A DNA stretch of 42,916 bases from an uncultured Verrucomicrobia subdivision 3 bacterium (lineage in GTDB: Bacteria > Verrucomicrobiota > Verrucomicrobiia > Limisphaerales > UBA11358). This document shows, piece after piece, positions 31,696-40,323 of this stretch (the stretch's first letter is position 1; every line of letters starts with the position of its first letter). The stretch covers positions 1 through 42,916 of the forward strand of contig CAIQWB010000091.1 in assembly GCA_903875465.1 (NCBI GenBank), given 5' to 3'. The position numbers were made by a program, and so were the translations under genes. The notes under the pieces were generated by a model that was not told the origin of the DNA, ran no database searches, and worked only from the letters and a program-made list of their open reading frames with translations.

Positions 31696-32793
31696 ATGCG
31701 TTTCTCCCTATCTATCCTGGCCCGGTGGCTGACCATCACCTTATGCAGCGGGGCGGCGGCCCAAGGGGGCTCCTTCACCCCGGGCGCCGTCTGGCTCGAT
31801 ACCGACGGGCACCCCATTAATGCGCACGGCGGCGGCTTGCTGCAGTACGAAGGCGTTTACTATTGGTACGGTGAATTCAAAACCGGCCGGACCTACCTGC
31901 CGGACTGTAATAAGTCCTGGGGTGGCACCCGGGTGGACACCACGGGCGTGGCTTGCTACGCCTCCACCAACCTGGCTGATTGGAAAAATGACGGGATTGT
32001 GCTGGCCGCCACGCCGCAAGATCCCACGGGCGACCTGGCTCCCAGCCAGGTGTTGGAACGGCCCAAAGTGGTTTATAACGCGGCCACGAAACAATTTGTC
32101 ATGTGGATGCACATTGACTCGCCGAGTTATGGCGCCGCCCGTTGTGGCGTGGCCACCAGCGACCGGCCCACCGGCCCCTTCCATTACCGCGGCAGTTTCC
32201 GGCCCAATGCCGAAACCTGGCCCGTGAATGCGACGGCGGCGGACCAGCAGGCGGCGCCGACGAATTATCTCGCCCGGGATTTTCACACGGGCCAGATGGC
32301 CCGGGACATGACGGTCTTTGTGGATGACGATGCCCACGCCTATCTTTTTTATGCCTCGGAGGAAAACCCGGTTATGCATGTGTCCCTGCTCACCGATGAT
32401 TATTTGCGGCCGGCCAGCCAGTACGCCCGTATTTTCATTGGCCGGAGCATGGAGGATCCGGCGGTATTCAAGCACGGTGGCAAATACTATCTGATCGGCT
32501 CCGGCTGCACGGCCTGGGCCCCCAATGCCGCCCGCTCGGCAGTGGCGGATCATCCGCTGGGCCCGTGGACTGAACTCGGCAATCCCTGCACGGGGCCCGA
32601 CGCGACCAATACCTTCCATGCCCAAAGCACTTTCGTGCTGCCCCGCCCCGGCCATCCGGACGAGTTTATCTTCATGGCCGACCGCTGGCAGCAATGGCAC
32701 CTCCCGGACTCCCGCTACCTCTGGCTGCCCTTGGAATTTAACAGCGACGGCCGGCCCATCGTCCGGTGGCAGGAGCATTGGTCGCAGGAGTAG
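31696..32793 (+). CDS. Exported glycoside hydrolase family 43-like enzyme
   Basis: 365 residues with a short signal peptide ending near CSGAAAQ. The five-bladed propeller pattern of GH43 is visible: DTDGHPINAHGGGLLQYEGVYYWYGE in the first blade, ACYASTNLADWKNDGIVL, LERPKVVYN, ARDMTVFVDDDAHAYLFYAS, and MEDPAVFKHGGKYYLIGSGCTAW. This set resembles the galactan 1,3-beta-galactosidase-like branch of GH43, in which the usual catalytic base can be absent; subfamily and substrate are from memory. It is a single-domain enzyme without the C-terminal tail found on its neighbours. A strong terminator lies 44 bp upstream of the start codon, so it has its own promoter. The gene converges with the 2269-aa gene with 23 bp between the stops. 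Confidence 0.9.
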   Translation: MRFSLSILARWLTITLCSGAAAQGGSFTPGAVWLDTDGHPINAHGGGLLQYEGVYYWYGEFKTGRTYLPDCNKSWGGTRVDTTGVACYASTNLADWKNDGIVLAATPQDPTGDLAPSQVLERPKVVYNAATKQFVMWMHIDSPSYGAARCGVATSDRPTGPFHYRGSFRPNAETWPVNATAADQQAAPTNYLARDFHTGQMARDMTVFVDDDAHAYLFYASEENPVMHVSLLTDDYLRPASQYARIFIGRSMEDPAVFKHGGKYYLIGSGCTAWAPNAARSAVADHPLGPWTELGNPCTGPDATNTFHAQSTFVLPRPGHPDEFIFMADRWQQWHLPDSRYLWLPLEFNSDGRPIVRWQEHWSQE

Positions 32794-32816
32794 CGACTGG
32801 GCGACCCGGAGCTTGT

Positions 32817-35800
32817 TTAAGGCGCGGCGAGGCGGTAGAAGCGGGCGGGAACTGAGTTGGTGGCCGGGTCGCTGACGGGGGTGCTGGCCTGGGTGGCGAA
32901 AAAATTGGTCAGCACGGTCCAGTTGACCAGGTTCGTGGACGTATACACTGTGTACCAATAGCCCGGCTGGGTGGCAGCGGCCAGGACCCAAGACGGGCCG
33001 CCAGCCGGCGCGGCATAGGACAGGCCGAAGCCGCGGGCGGGGGGATTGGTGGCATTGGCCACGGTCAAGGGCGAGTGCAGGATGAATAGCTGGCCGGCAC
33101 TGGTGCGAAAGGCGAGGCGGTCCTGGCCGCAACGCAGCAGGCTGGCGGGGGTGCCGGTGACATTCAGAACGGCCTGGGTGCCGGTGGCCTGGAAAGTGCC
33201 CAGATCGAACGCCTGGATTTGCCAGTTGGTCCCGCTTTGGGTGAGGAAAAAGGCCCGCCCGGCGGAGCTGTCGATGGCTGGTGGACCGGCAACGCCAAAG
33301 TTGCCCAGAAGTGTCCCCGTGGCCGCATCCAGCACCTGCCCATTGGCAGAGTAAAGCCGGCCTTGGACCCATTGCAAACCGACGGGAACCGCCGTGAAAC
33401 CGGGGAGGCTGACCGTGGTGAAACCCGGGGGTCCCAAGGTCATGACCTCGACGCCATAGCTGCTGCCGGGGGACACCTGGCCAAACACGGTGGAGCCATC
33501 CAGGGAAAAGGCGAGGCCGCGGGCGGGACCGCCGGAGGTGGGCCGGGCCAGGCCGCCATCATAAGCCAGCACGGTGCTGGGGTATCCCGCCGCCATATTA
33601 TAGGAACTCAGCGAAGCCACGACGGTGTTGGGCTGGCCCGGTTGCACGAGCAGGTCCTGGGCATAATAAATGTCGTTGGTGGAAAATCCAAAGGCGAGGT
33701 CACCCGTGCCGGTGGCGAGGTTGAAGCGCTGGACACCCATGGCACCATCCAAGGCCACATAGAGGAAGGCACCATCCGCCGGGAGGGACATTTGGTCCGG
33801 TTCCGAGCCCGCCGCCAGGGCGCCGACGAGTGCCCCGGTGGCGGGATTAAAGGCGGCAATCAAGTTGCCGGTCAAGCTGTTGGAACCGGGGGTGGAGGCA
33901 TAAATCAGGTCCCGGGTGGCATCGTAGAGGAGCTGGCGCGTGTAGAGCGGAAGCACCAGCGGGGCGACGGGATTGGTGGTATAAATGGTCACGGCATTGA
34001 GGGCCGCGTTATTGCCCCAAAAGACATCGTTGAAATTGCCACTGGCCAGGGCGGTCACCGCGAGCGTCCCGGGCTGGGTGGCCCGGCCCGTGACGGTGAG
34101 TTGGGCGGTCGCGCCCGCGGCCAGGCTGCCGGCCAGCCAGGTCACCAAGCGGTTGGAATAGGTGGCGGTACCCGCAGCCGTGCCCAGGCTGACATTGGTC
34201 AGGGCGAGGGAAAATTTTTGGGTGACCACGACGGCCGACACCGGTCCAGGTCCGGCATTGGTGAGCTGGAGGGTAACGGTGAGCGGGTCATTGGTGGTGG
34301 CCGAGAGGGTGTTCAGGGACTGGGACAGCAGCACCTCGACCGGAGGGTTGGTGGGCACGAGCAGGCCCCGTAAAATCACCACTTGCGCATTGGTATTGAA
34401 GGCGGCGAGGCCATCCGGGCCCCAGCGAAGGAGTTTTTGCGGGGTATTGGTGAAGGTGGCGAGCGGCAAGGAACCCACCTCAATGCCCTGGCCAATGTCG
34501 AAGGCCCGGAGTGTCCAGCCGCCGGTGATGGGAGTCACAAAAAACACGCGACCACAGCCGGCATCCGGGGCCACCAGGGAATTGCTGGGAACGGGGAGCA
34601 AATCCACGCCGCGGGTGGTGGCGGGATTCACGACCATACCGCCATTGAAAAAGAGCCGGCCGCCCGAGGATTGGAGGTCGGTGGCGCTGGCTTGTTTGCC
34701 CGGCTGGGCGGTCAGCAGGCTTAAGCCGTTGGAACTGGTGTTCAACTGATAGAGCTTCACATTGCTATGCACGCCGTCGCACCCAAATAACTGGCCGGTG
34801 GTGTCCACAAAGGCAAAGAGGTCCTGAGTGCTCAATTCATTCGGCAATTCCACCCCGGCGAGGTGCAGGCTGGTTTTGCCGGCCGGTGAACGACGGATGG
34901 CGAGGAGATCGGAGTTGGTCGGACACACGGCCAGGCGCACCACGGTCTGGCTGCCGGGCACGGGAATGGCGCTCACGGGGGTCAAACCGGGCAGGGCCAG
35001 TTTCTGCACCACGCCCGCGCCATCCAGGGCCGCATACAAATACTGGCCGTCCGCAGACACGGCCAGGCGGCCGGGATTGGAGCCCACGGCAACCGGGGGA
35101 CTGACCGTGCCATGGATGGGGTCCAAGACCAGGACGGAATTGGCCAGCGCACCGGCATTGGTGCCCAGGCTGGCGTAAAGGACCGGACGGAGCGGGTCGG
35201 AGGCCAGATCTTTCACCGGCAAGGTCAGGGCGACGAGGCCGGAATTTTGGCTGGCGGGTTGAATCCACACCATGGCGGTAGCCTGATTGTTGGCAAAATT
35301 GGGATCGGTGGAGGAAGCATTGATCGTCATTTGATCAAAGGCAAGGCCGGCGGCGGGCAGAGCAAACGCCAGGGTAACGGAGGCGGTGGCCCCGGCGGCG
35401 AGGAGCGGAATGGCGCCGGTCACGGAAGTGGCATTGGTGGCGAGGCTGCCAGCGGAAGTGCTGGCCCCCGCCAGCACGGCGCCGGCGGGCAGGGTATTGC
35501 TCCAAGTGAGACTGGTGGCGGTGTTGGGACCGGCATTGGAGACAAGGAGCACGGCGGTGAGATTGCTTTGGGCAAAATAAGGGGGCGGGCTGAGGGCCAG
35601 GGAAACGGACAGGTCCGCCGGCGGATTGGTGGGGATGAGACTGCTATGAAACACGGCGAGCTGGTTGCTGCTGGTAAGGGCGGCAAAGCCGTCCACGTCC
35701 CAACGGAGGAAGCGGGTGATGGTGCCCAGGAGGCCAGGAATAGTCCGGCTGCCCGCCGGCAGCAAGGTGGGGCCATCATAGGCGCGCAGCACCCCGCCCG

Positions 35801-38800
35801 GGCTGAGCAAGAAAACGCGGCCGGAGCCGGCATCGCAGGCCACCTGCGAACCAGCCGGGATGCCGGCAATGGTGCCACGGAGGGTGTCGGTGAGGGGATT
35901 GATTACCGGGCCGGCCGAGGAATAAAGCGAGCCATTGTTCCACACCAGATTCAGGGGGGTGGAGGCGGGGAGCAGGCCGGTGTTTGAATCCAGCAGGGTG
36001 AGGCCGTTGGTGTCCACCGTATAGCGATTGAAAGCGGAGCCATTGTAAACGTAGAGGGGGGAGGGCTGGTCGCCGAATTCCAGGCTTAGCGCCGTGCTGT
36101 TAAAATTCGGCTCGGCGGCCAGTTGCGCGCCTTGGTTGAAGGCGGCCACCCAGGTGTTGTTGTTGGCGGTGGTTTTAATGCCGACGGCGACGACCGCGTT
36201 GCTGCCCGGGGCGACTTTGAGATCGTAGGCGGACACGCCCGGACTGGTGGGGTTGAGCAGAAAACGGCTGGTGACCGTCAGGGCCGGGAGGACGACGGTT
36301 GACACCCCGAAATCGGTGCGCGCGCAAAGCGTGGTGCCATCGCGCGAAAGCCCCACGCGGCCGGCATCCGAGCCCAGGGCCGCGGCGAATTGCACGGTTT
36401 GGGCCAGCGGATCCAGGGTGAGCAAACCGCCCGCCCAATTCGGCACACTGGCATTGGCGGTGACGAGGAACCGGCCCAGCGCGGGCGACCAGGCAAGGTC
36501 ATTGGCGGGCAAAGCGTAGAGCGTTGCGTTATCCAGACTGGCGGCTGGTCCGACCAGGGCCGTGGCCACGGCGGTGTTGTTGGAAAGGGCGACGTCAAAG
36601 GTGGAGGTGGTGGCGGCGGCCAGGAGGGTAAGCAAGCCGGGCTGGCTGGGTTGCAGCGTGCCGGTCAGGGTGGCCGTGGAGCCGGCGGAAAGGGCGGGCA
36701 ATGACCAAACCAGCGTCTGGCCAGTGGCGTTGGTGATCCAGGTGCCCGCTCCCGAGGATACGGCCAAGAGGGTGGCTCCGGCGGAAAGGGTATTGGTGAT
36801 CAGCACATTCGCCGCCGAAATAGTGCCTTGGTTGGCCACGGTCAGGGAAAACGTGGCCGGGCTGCCCGAGGACAGCGGGCCGGCGGGCGCGGTCAGGGTG
36901 AGGGCAAGGTCGGCAAACGTATCCGTGCGCACCAAGGGGGTGCGAATGATAAAGAGTTGACCGCCGGTGGTGGAAAAGGCCAGCCCGTCCGCCCCCCAGC
37001 GCAGGAGTTTGCCGGGCGTGCCCACGACATTGGAAATCATCAAGCTGCCCAGCCAGTTGCGGGTGGGGAGGTCGTAAGCGCGGAGCTGCCAGCCGTTATT
37101 TTGCGCAAGGCAAAAGACGCGGTGACTCGCAGGATCGGGCACAATGGCCGCGGTGGTTTGGGAGCCGGCGAACAGCCAGTCCACCTGAAAGGGATTGTCC
37201 TCCAGCATTTCCCCGCCGTTGTTGAACAGGTGACCGCCGCCACCATATTGCAGGTCCGTGCCGGCACCGTACAAGGTGGGAAACTGTTGGACGAACGTGA
37301 TGCCGCTGGCATCCAGGGAACAACGCCGGAGATCGCCGGCATTATACCCGAACAAGGTTCCCGAGTCGGTATCGAATACCGGCTCCCAGGAGCCGCCCAG
37401 GTCAGTGACGTTGGGGGCCAGCACCCCGTGCTGATACAAGCCCAGACCATAACCATATTCCAAGGAGCCGGCGTAAGCGTGGCGCACCGCCCAGGCGACG
37501 ACGGCATTGGGCTGGCCGGGAACCACGACGAGATTGCGGGCGTAATTGGTGTATTGCACGCCGTAAATGGACTCGCCGCCGACGGCAAACTGATAGGTGG
37601 CCGCCAGGGTCGGCAGGCTGAATTGCTGCACCATGCCGGTATCCGGCAGGGAAACATAGAGAAACTGGCCGTCGCCCGAGCGGGCGAGTTGTCCCGGGGC
37701 GGGGCTGAGCGGGACGAAGGCTTCCGTGAGGCCGGTGTAGGGATTAAAGAGGGCGAGGCCATTGGTTTGGGTCAGCCCGGGACCATTGGTTAACGAGAGC
37801 ACGAAGCGATCGCGGACGGGATCATAGAGCATGTCCTGCACGGCATAGTTTACGGGAAACGTGGTGAACCCCTGCTGGGGCAACTGCACGAAGAGGGGGA
37901 GCGCGACCAGATTATTCGTGAAGACGGGGTCCGCCTCAAACCCCAGCGCCCAGGCCAGGTTGGTCTGCCAGCCGCCGGCATTGAATTGCACGGTCATTTG
38001 CAAGGTGGCGTTGGAACCCGCCGCGAGGCCGGACACGCTCCAGACGAAGGCCGACGGCGTGAGCCGGACGGTGCCGGAGGAGGGCTGGCTCTGGATCACC
38101 ACGGCGGTGGCGGGCAAGGCATTGGTCACCTGGACCACCGAAGCGGTGCCCGGACCGGCATTGGACAGGATCAGGGAAAAGACATAATTCGACCCGGCAA
38201 CTGGTGCCGGGGCGGGGGCGGACACGGCCAGCGCGAGATCGGCGGGCGGGCGGGGCGGCTGGGTGGCCTCGGGGTGGATGAAGCCCAGGAGGTTGCCCTG
38301 CACATAGGCCAGACAATTCGTATCGCAACGCACGAGGCGCGCTGGCGCGCCGCCGGCGCCGGGCAGCGTCCATTGAAACAAAAGTTGATACAAATCCCGG
38401 TCATACATCTTCAAGGCAAAGGGGGCGGACCCGAAAGTAAGATTGCCACCGATATAATAAGCGCGGCGAAATACCGGATCCACTTCGGGGATGGCTCGAT
38501 AATACGATTGATCCAAAACCCCCGGATAAACACCGACCGCCGACAAGTTGGTGCTGGAGTAAACCGTGCCGCGATCATCGTAAAGCAAGCCGCCGCGATA
38601 ACGAACTGCGGTGCCGCCAAAATTAGCACTGGTGGCCAGCACGGTTCCGAGAGCCGCATTGCCGGTGGCCAGGGAAGGTGACAGGGCGATGGCCGAGCCG
38701 GTTTCCAGGCTCTCCACCAGCCACCCGCCGGTGGCCGTCAAGGCGGGCAGCGGGACCGGCACGCCGCTGTCGTAGCGATAGAGGCCGTCAATCGTCGTGT

Positions 38801-39626
38801 TGCCAAGATTGTCCTGCGAACGGGCGGCAACGACCACGGAGTCCGCCAGCCCGGAAGGAACACAGAAATCATAAGCAAAGCGGAAGGGATTGCGGTTGGT
38901 CCCCAGATTAAACGGTGGGCTGGCGAGCCGGGTGACAAGGTCGAAGCGCTGGAGCATGGTTTGGCTGGCCAGGGCCACATAGAGATAACTGCCATCCGGC
39001 GCAACTTCGAGCTGGGCCGGATCAGGCCCGACGGGATAGGCATTGGTCACGAGGCCAGACAGGGGGTCAATGGCCACGAGGCAGTTGGAATAGGTGCCGC
39101 CGCTGGCGGGGACGGAGGCCAGCAAGGTGTGCGAAGCGGGCAGCCAGGCGATATCGGTGACCGGCTGGGAACTACTGTAAAATAACGGGGGGATAACGGT
39201 GAAAGCATCACTCTGGCCGGGATATTCGAGGCAGCCCAGCCGCACCCCGTACCCCGGAACCAGCACCTGCTGGAGGTACACCCAGCGTTGTCCCTGGGCA
39301 AACGCCCCGGTATTCGTGATGGCCAGCGGCAAGGTTCCCGCCAGGCTGGTGGCGGTTAACGTGAGGGCCTGGTTGAAATTCGTTTGCACCACGCCATTCG
39401 TATCCAGGGCCGTGAGCTGCACATTGAAAGTGCTGCTATCCATGATGGCGGGAAGGGCGGAAAACTGGAGGTGGATGGGGCCAGTGGCCCGGGCGGGAGC
39501 CACGGCAAGCCCGAGGAAGGCGACCCAGAGGGCGGCCCGGCCAAGGTAAAACCAAGATAACCGGGCGGTGATGGCGCCCCGGTCGGAACCGCCCTTCGCA
39601 GGGTCACCCCGCAGCGATTGTTGCAT
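32817..39626 (-). CDS. 2269-aa exported protein: five beta-propellers alternating with four DUF11 domains
   Basis: The signal peptide (LWVAFLGLAVAPARA) is followed by a short Ig-like domain. Five YncE-like propellers begin near residues 157, 598, 1042, 1472 and 1899. Each starts with a 'V.DL.YDP....L.AS' strand and has a 'P..L..S.DG.YLYVAL....VQ.F.L' blade. Each ends with a variant of 'KLLRWG.DGLAF.T..GQLFIL...L..TNPPADL'. Between them are four DUF11-type domains ('NAGPG.A..V..TN.LP', at about 465, 908, 1338 and 1762). The last 60 residues form the tail WYTVYTSTNLVNWT...RFYRLAAP. The period of about 430 residues shows it grew by module duplication. It is probably a surface-exposed binding scaffold; ligand unknown. 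No transmembrane anchor is visible. Confidence 0.9.
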   Translation of the reverse strand: MQQSLRGDPAKGGSDRGAITARLSWFYLGRAALWVAFLGLAVAPARATGPIHLQFSALPAIMDSSTFNVQLTALDTNGVVQTNFNQALTLTATSLAGTLPLAITNTGAFAQGQRWVYLQQVLVPGYGVRLGCLEYPGQSDAFTVIPPLFYSSSQPVTDIAWLPASHTLLASVPASGGTYSNCLVAIDPLSGLVTNAYPVGPDPAQLEVAPDGSYLYVALASQTMLQRFDLVTRLASPPFNLGTNRNPFRFAYDFCVPSGLADSVVVAARSQDNLGNTTIDGLYRYDSGVPVPLPALTATGGWLVESLETGSAIALSPSLATGNAALGTVLATSANFGGTAVRYRGGLLYDDRGTVYSSTNLSAVGVYPGVLDQSYYRAIPEVDPVFRRAYYIGGNLTFGSAPFALKMYDRDLYQLLFQWTLPGAGGAPARLVRCDTNCLAYVQGNLLGFIHPEATQPPRPPADLALAVSAPAPAPVAGSNYVFSLILSNAGPGTASVVQVTNALPATAVVIQSQPSSGTVRLTPSAFVWSVSGLAAGSNATLQMTVQFNAGGWQTNLAWALGFEADPVFTNNLVALPLFVQLPQQGFTTFPVNYAVQDMLYDPVRDRFVLSLTNGPGLTQTNGLALFNPYTGLTEAFVPLSPAPGQLARSGDGQFLYVSLPDTGMVQQFSLPTLAATYQFAVGGESIYGVQYTNYARNLVVVPGQPNAVVAWAVRHAYAGSLEYGYGLGLYQHGVLAPNVTDLGGSWEPVFDTDSGTLFGYNAGDLRRCSLDASGITFVQQFPTLYGAGTDLQYGGGGHLFNNGGEMLEDNPFQVDWLFAGSQTTAAIVPDPASHRVFCLAQNNGWQLRAYDLPTRNWLGSLMISNVVGTPGKLLRWGADGLAFSTTGGQLFIIRTPLVRTDTFADLALTLTAPAGPLSSGSPATFSLTVANQGTISAANVLITNTLSAGATLLAVSSGAGTWITNATGQTLVWSLPALSAGSTATLTGTLQPSQPGLLTLLAAATTSTFDVALSNNTAVATALVGPAASLDNATLYALPANDLAWSPALGRFLVTANASVPNWAGGLLTLDPLAQTVQFAAALGSDAGRVGLSRDGTTLCARTDFGVSTVVLPALTVTSRFLLNPTSPGVSAYDLKVAPGSNAVVAVGIKTTANNNTWVAAFNQGAQLAAEPNFNSTALSLEFGDQPSPLYVYNGSAFNRYTVDTNGLTLLDSNTGLLPASTPLNLVWNNGSLYSSAGPVINPLTDTLRGTIAGIPAGSQVACDAGSGRVFLLSPGGVLRAYDGPTLLPAGSRTIPGLLGTITRFLRWDVDGFAALTSSNQLAVFHSSLIPTNPPADLSVSLALSPPPYFAQSNLTAVLLVSNAGPNTATSLTWSNTLPAGAVLAGASTSAGSLATNATSVTGAIPLLAAGATASVTLAFALPAAGLAFDQMTINASSTDPNFANNQATAMVWIQPASQNSGLVALTLPVKDLASDPLRPVLYASLGTNAGALANSVLVLDPIHGTVSPPVAVGSNPGRLAVSADGQYLYAALDGAGVVQKLALPGLTPVSAIPVPGSQTVVRLAVCPTNSDLLAIRRSPAGKTSLHLAGVELPNELSTQDLFAFVDTTGQLFGCDGVHSNVKLYQLNTSSNGLSLLTAQPGKQASATDLQSSGGRLFFNGGMVVNPATTRGVDLLPVPSNSLVAPDAGCGRVFFVTPITGGWTLRAFDIGQGIEVGSLPLATFTNTPQKLLRWGPDGLAAFNTNAQVVILRGLLVPTNPPVEVLLSQSLNTLSATTNDPLTVTLQLTNAGPGPVSAVVVTQKFSLALTNVSLGTAAGTATYSNRLVTWLAGSLAAGATAQLTVTGRATQPGTLAVTALASGNFNDVFWGNNAALNAVTIYTTNPVAPLVLPLYTRQLLYDATRDLIYASTPGSNSLTGNLIAAFNPATGALVGALAAGSEPDQMSLPADGAFLYVALDGAMGVQRFNLATGTGDLAFGFSTNDIYYAQDLLVQPGQPNTVVASLSSYNMAAGYPSTVLAYDGGLARPTSGGPARGLAFSLDGSTVFGQVSPGSSYGVEVMTLGPPGFTTVSLPGFTAVPVGLQWVQGRLYSANGQVLDAATGTLLGNFGVAGPPAIDSSAGRAFFLTQSGTNWQIQAFDLGTFQATGTQAVLNVTGTPASLLRCGQDRLAFRTSAGQLFILHSPLTVANATNPPARGFGLSYAAPAGGPSWVLAAATQPGYWYTVYTSTNLVNWTVLTNFFATQASTPVSDPATNSVPARFYRLAAP

Positions 39627-39871
39627 ATTTTATGGCCCGCCTGGGGCGGGGGATTTGAGCCCGGATACGGTACTGGTCGTCCCCGATGGTGCCGACCAAA
39701 GCAACCAGGCCGGCCGTTTTCTTCGCCAACCAAACCTGAGCATCCGTCCGGCAAGTGGCTGGAGGTTTGGCCAAGCATGGTTTATCGGAATGTGTGATTT
39801 TAGCCCCAACCGAGCCGTGGTTAAAGGAAAATTACGCGGACGCACCCGCGGCGTGAGCGGCAGGTGAAACA
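39627..39871. other. Upstream part of the divergent region between the 2269-aa gene and the BlaI-type gene
   Basis: The 306-bp gap between 39627 and 39933 should hold the 2269-aa gene promoter in its left part; no clear promoter or gene is seen there. The regulatory sites of the right part are listed separately. Confidence 0.4.
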
Positions 39872-39892
39872 ATGTGTGAAATAATCACACAT
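39872..39892. promoter_or_regulatory. Operator 1 of the BlaI-type repressor (ATGTGTGA-N5-TCACACAT)
   Basis: Perfect 8-bp inverted arms at 39872-39879 and 39885-39892 with spacer AATAA. It lies 6 bp upstream of a TTGACG -35-like hexamer. BlaI/MecI repressors bind such short-spaced palindromes as dimers, though the core differs from the TACA-type sites of staphylococci. Confidence 0.75.
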
Positions 39893-39897
39893 CAGAG

Positions 39898-39926
39898 TTG
39901 ACGGCGACGGCGCAATGTGTGAATAC
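39898..39926 (+). promoter_or_regulatory. Candidate promoter of the blaI-M56 operon
   Basis: TTGACG (39898-39903) and GAATAC (39921-39926) are spaced 17 bp, with TGT directly before the -10 (extended -10 like). A start of transcription about 7 bp later would fall at or next to the ATG at 39934, which predicts a leaderless or nearly leaderless mRNA. Confidence 0.5.
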
Positions 39927-39935
39927 TTCACATAT
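39915..39935. promoter_or_regulatory. Operator 2 of the BlaI-type repressor, overlapping the -10 and start codon
   Basis: ATGTGTGA-N5-TCACATAT with the same geometry as operator 1 and one mismatch between arms. It covers the -10 hexamer and the first bases of the start codon, an ideal place for autorepression. Confidence 0.75.
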
Positions 39936-40323
39936 GAACCTTCAATCGCTGAACCAAAATGAACTGGAGGCGCTGCGGATCTTGTGGGAGCGGGGGGAGC
40001 TGAAACCGACGGAGATTCAGGCTGAGTTCGCCTGGGCAATCGAGAATGCCACGTTGCGGTCGGTGCTGGTAAATCTGGTGGCTAAAAAGGCCATCTCGCG
40101 CCGGTTGCAGGGGAAGGCGTTTTTTTACGCGGCGGCCATTCCCAAGGCCACATTGCTGGAAACCACCTTGCAAACGCTGGCCCGCATTTTTGCCGGCGGC
40201 TCGCGCCAGGAGCTGGTGGTGCAATTGCTGGAAACCTCCGATCTCAAGCCGGGTGACCTCCAACTGCTCCGCCAAACGGCGGCCGAGCCCGCCATCTCCA
40301 AGAAACCAAGGAAATCCCAATGA
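39934..40323 (+). CDS. BlaI/MecI/CopY-family transcriptional repressor
   Basis: 129 residues from the ATG at 39934. The winged-helix pattern of the family is clear: LNQNELEALRILWERGELKPTEIQ, then ENATLRSVLVNLVAKKAISRRLQGKAFFYAA, and a C-terminal dimerisation part with QLLETSDLKPGDLQLL. In the family a homodimer blocks its operon and is cleaved or released when the partner M56 protease senses a signal. The next gene is an M56 protease overlapping by 4 bp (ATGA), the classical arrangement. The frame could be extended to a TTG at 39898, but the ATG sits at operator 2 and is the better start. No beta-lactamase gene is nearby, so resistance is not implied. Confidence 0.93.
   Translation: MNLQSLNQNELEALRILWERGELKPTEIQAEFAWAIENATLRSVLVNLVAKKAISRRLQGKAFFYAAAIPKATLLETTLQTLARIFAGGSRQELVVQLLETSDLKPGDLQLLRQTAAEPAISKKPRKSQ

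Noticed and set aside
31741-33372. 543-codon minus-strand open frame covering GH43 and the end of the 2269-aa gene
   Set aside because: Antisense shadow of GH43 over most of its length and out of frame with the 2269-aa gene in the rest; no domain.
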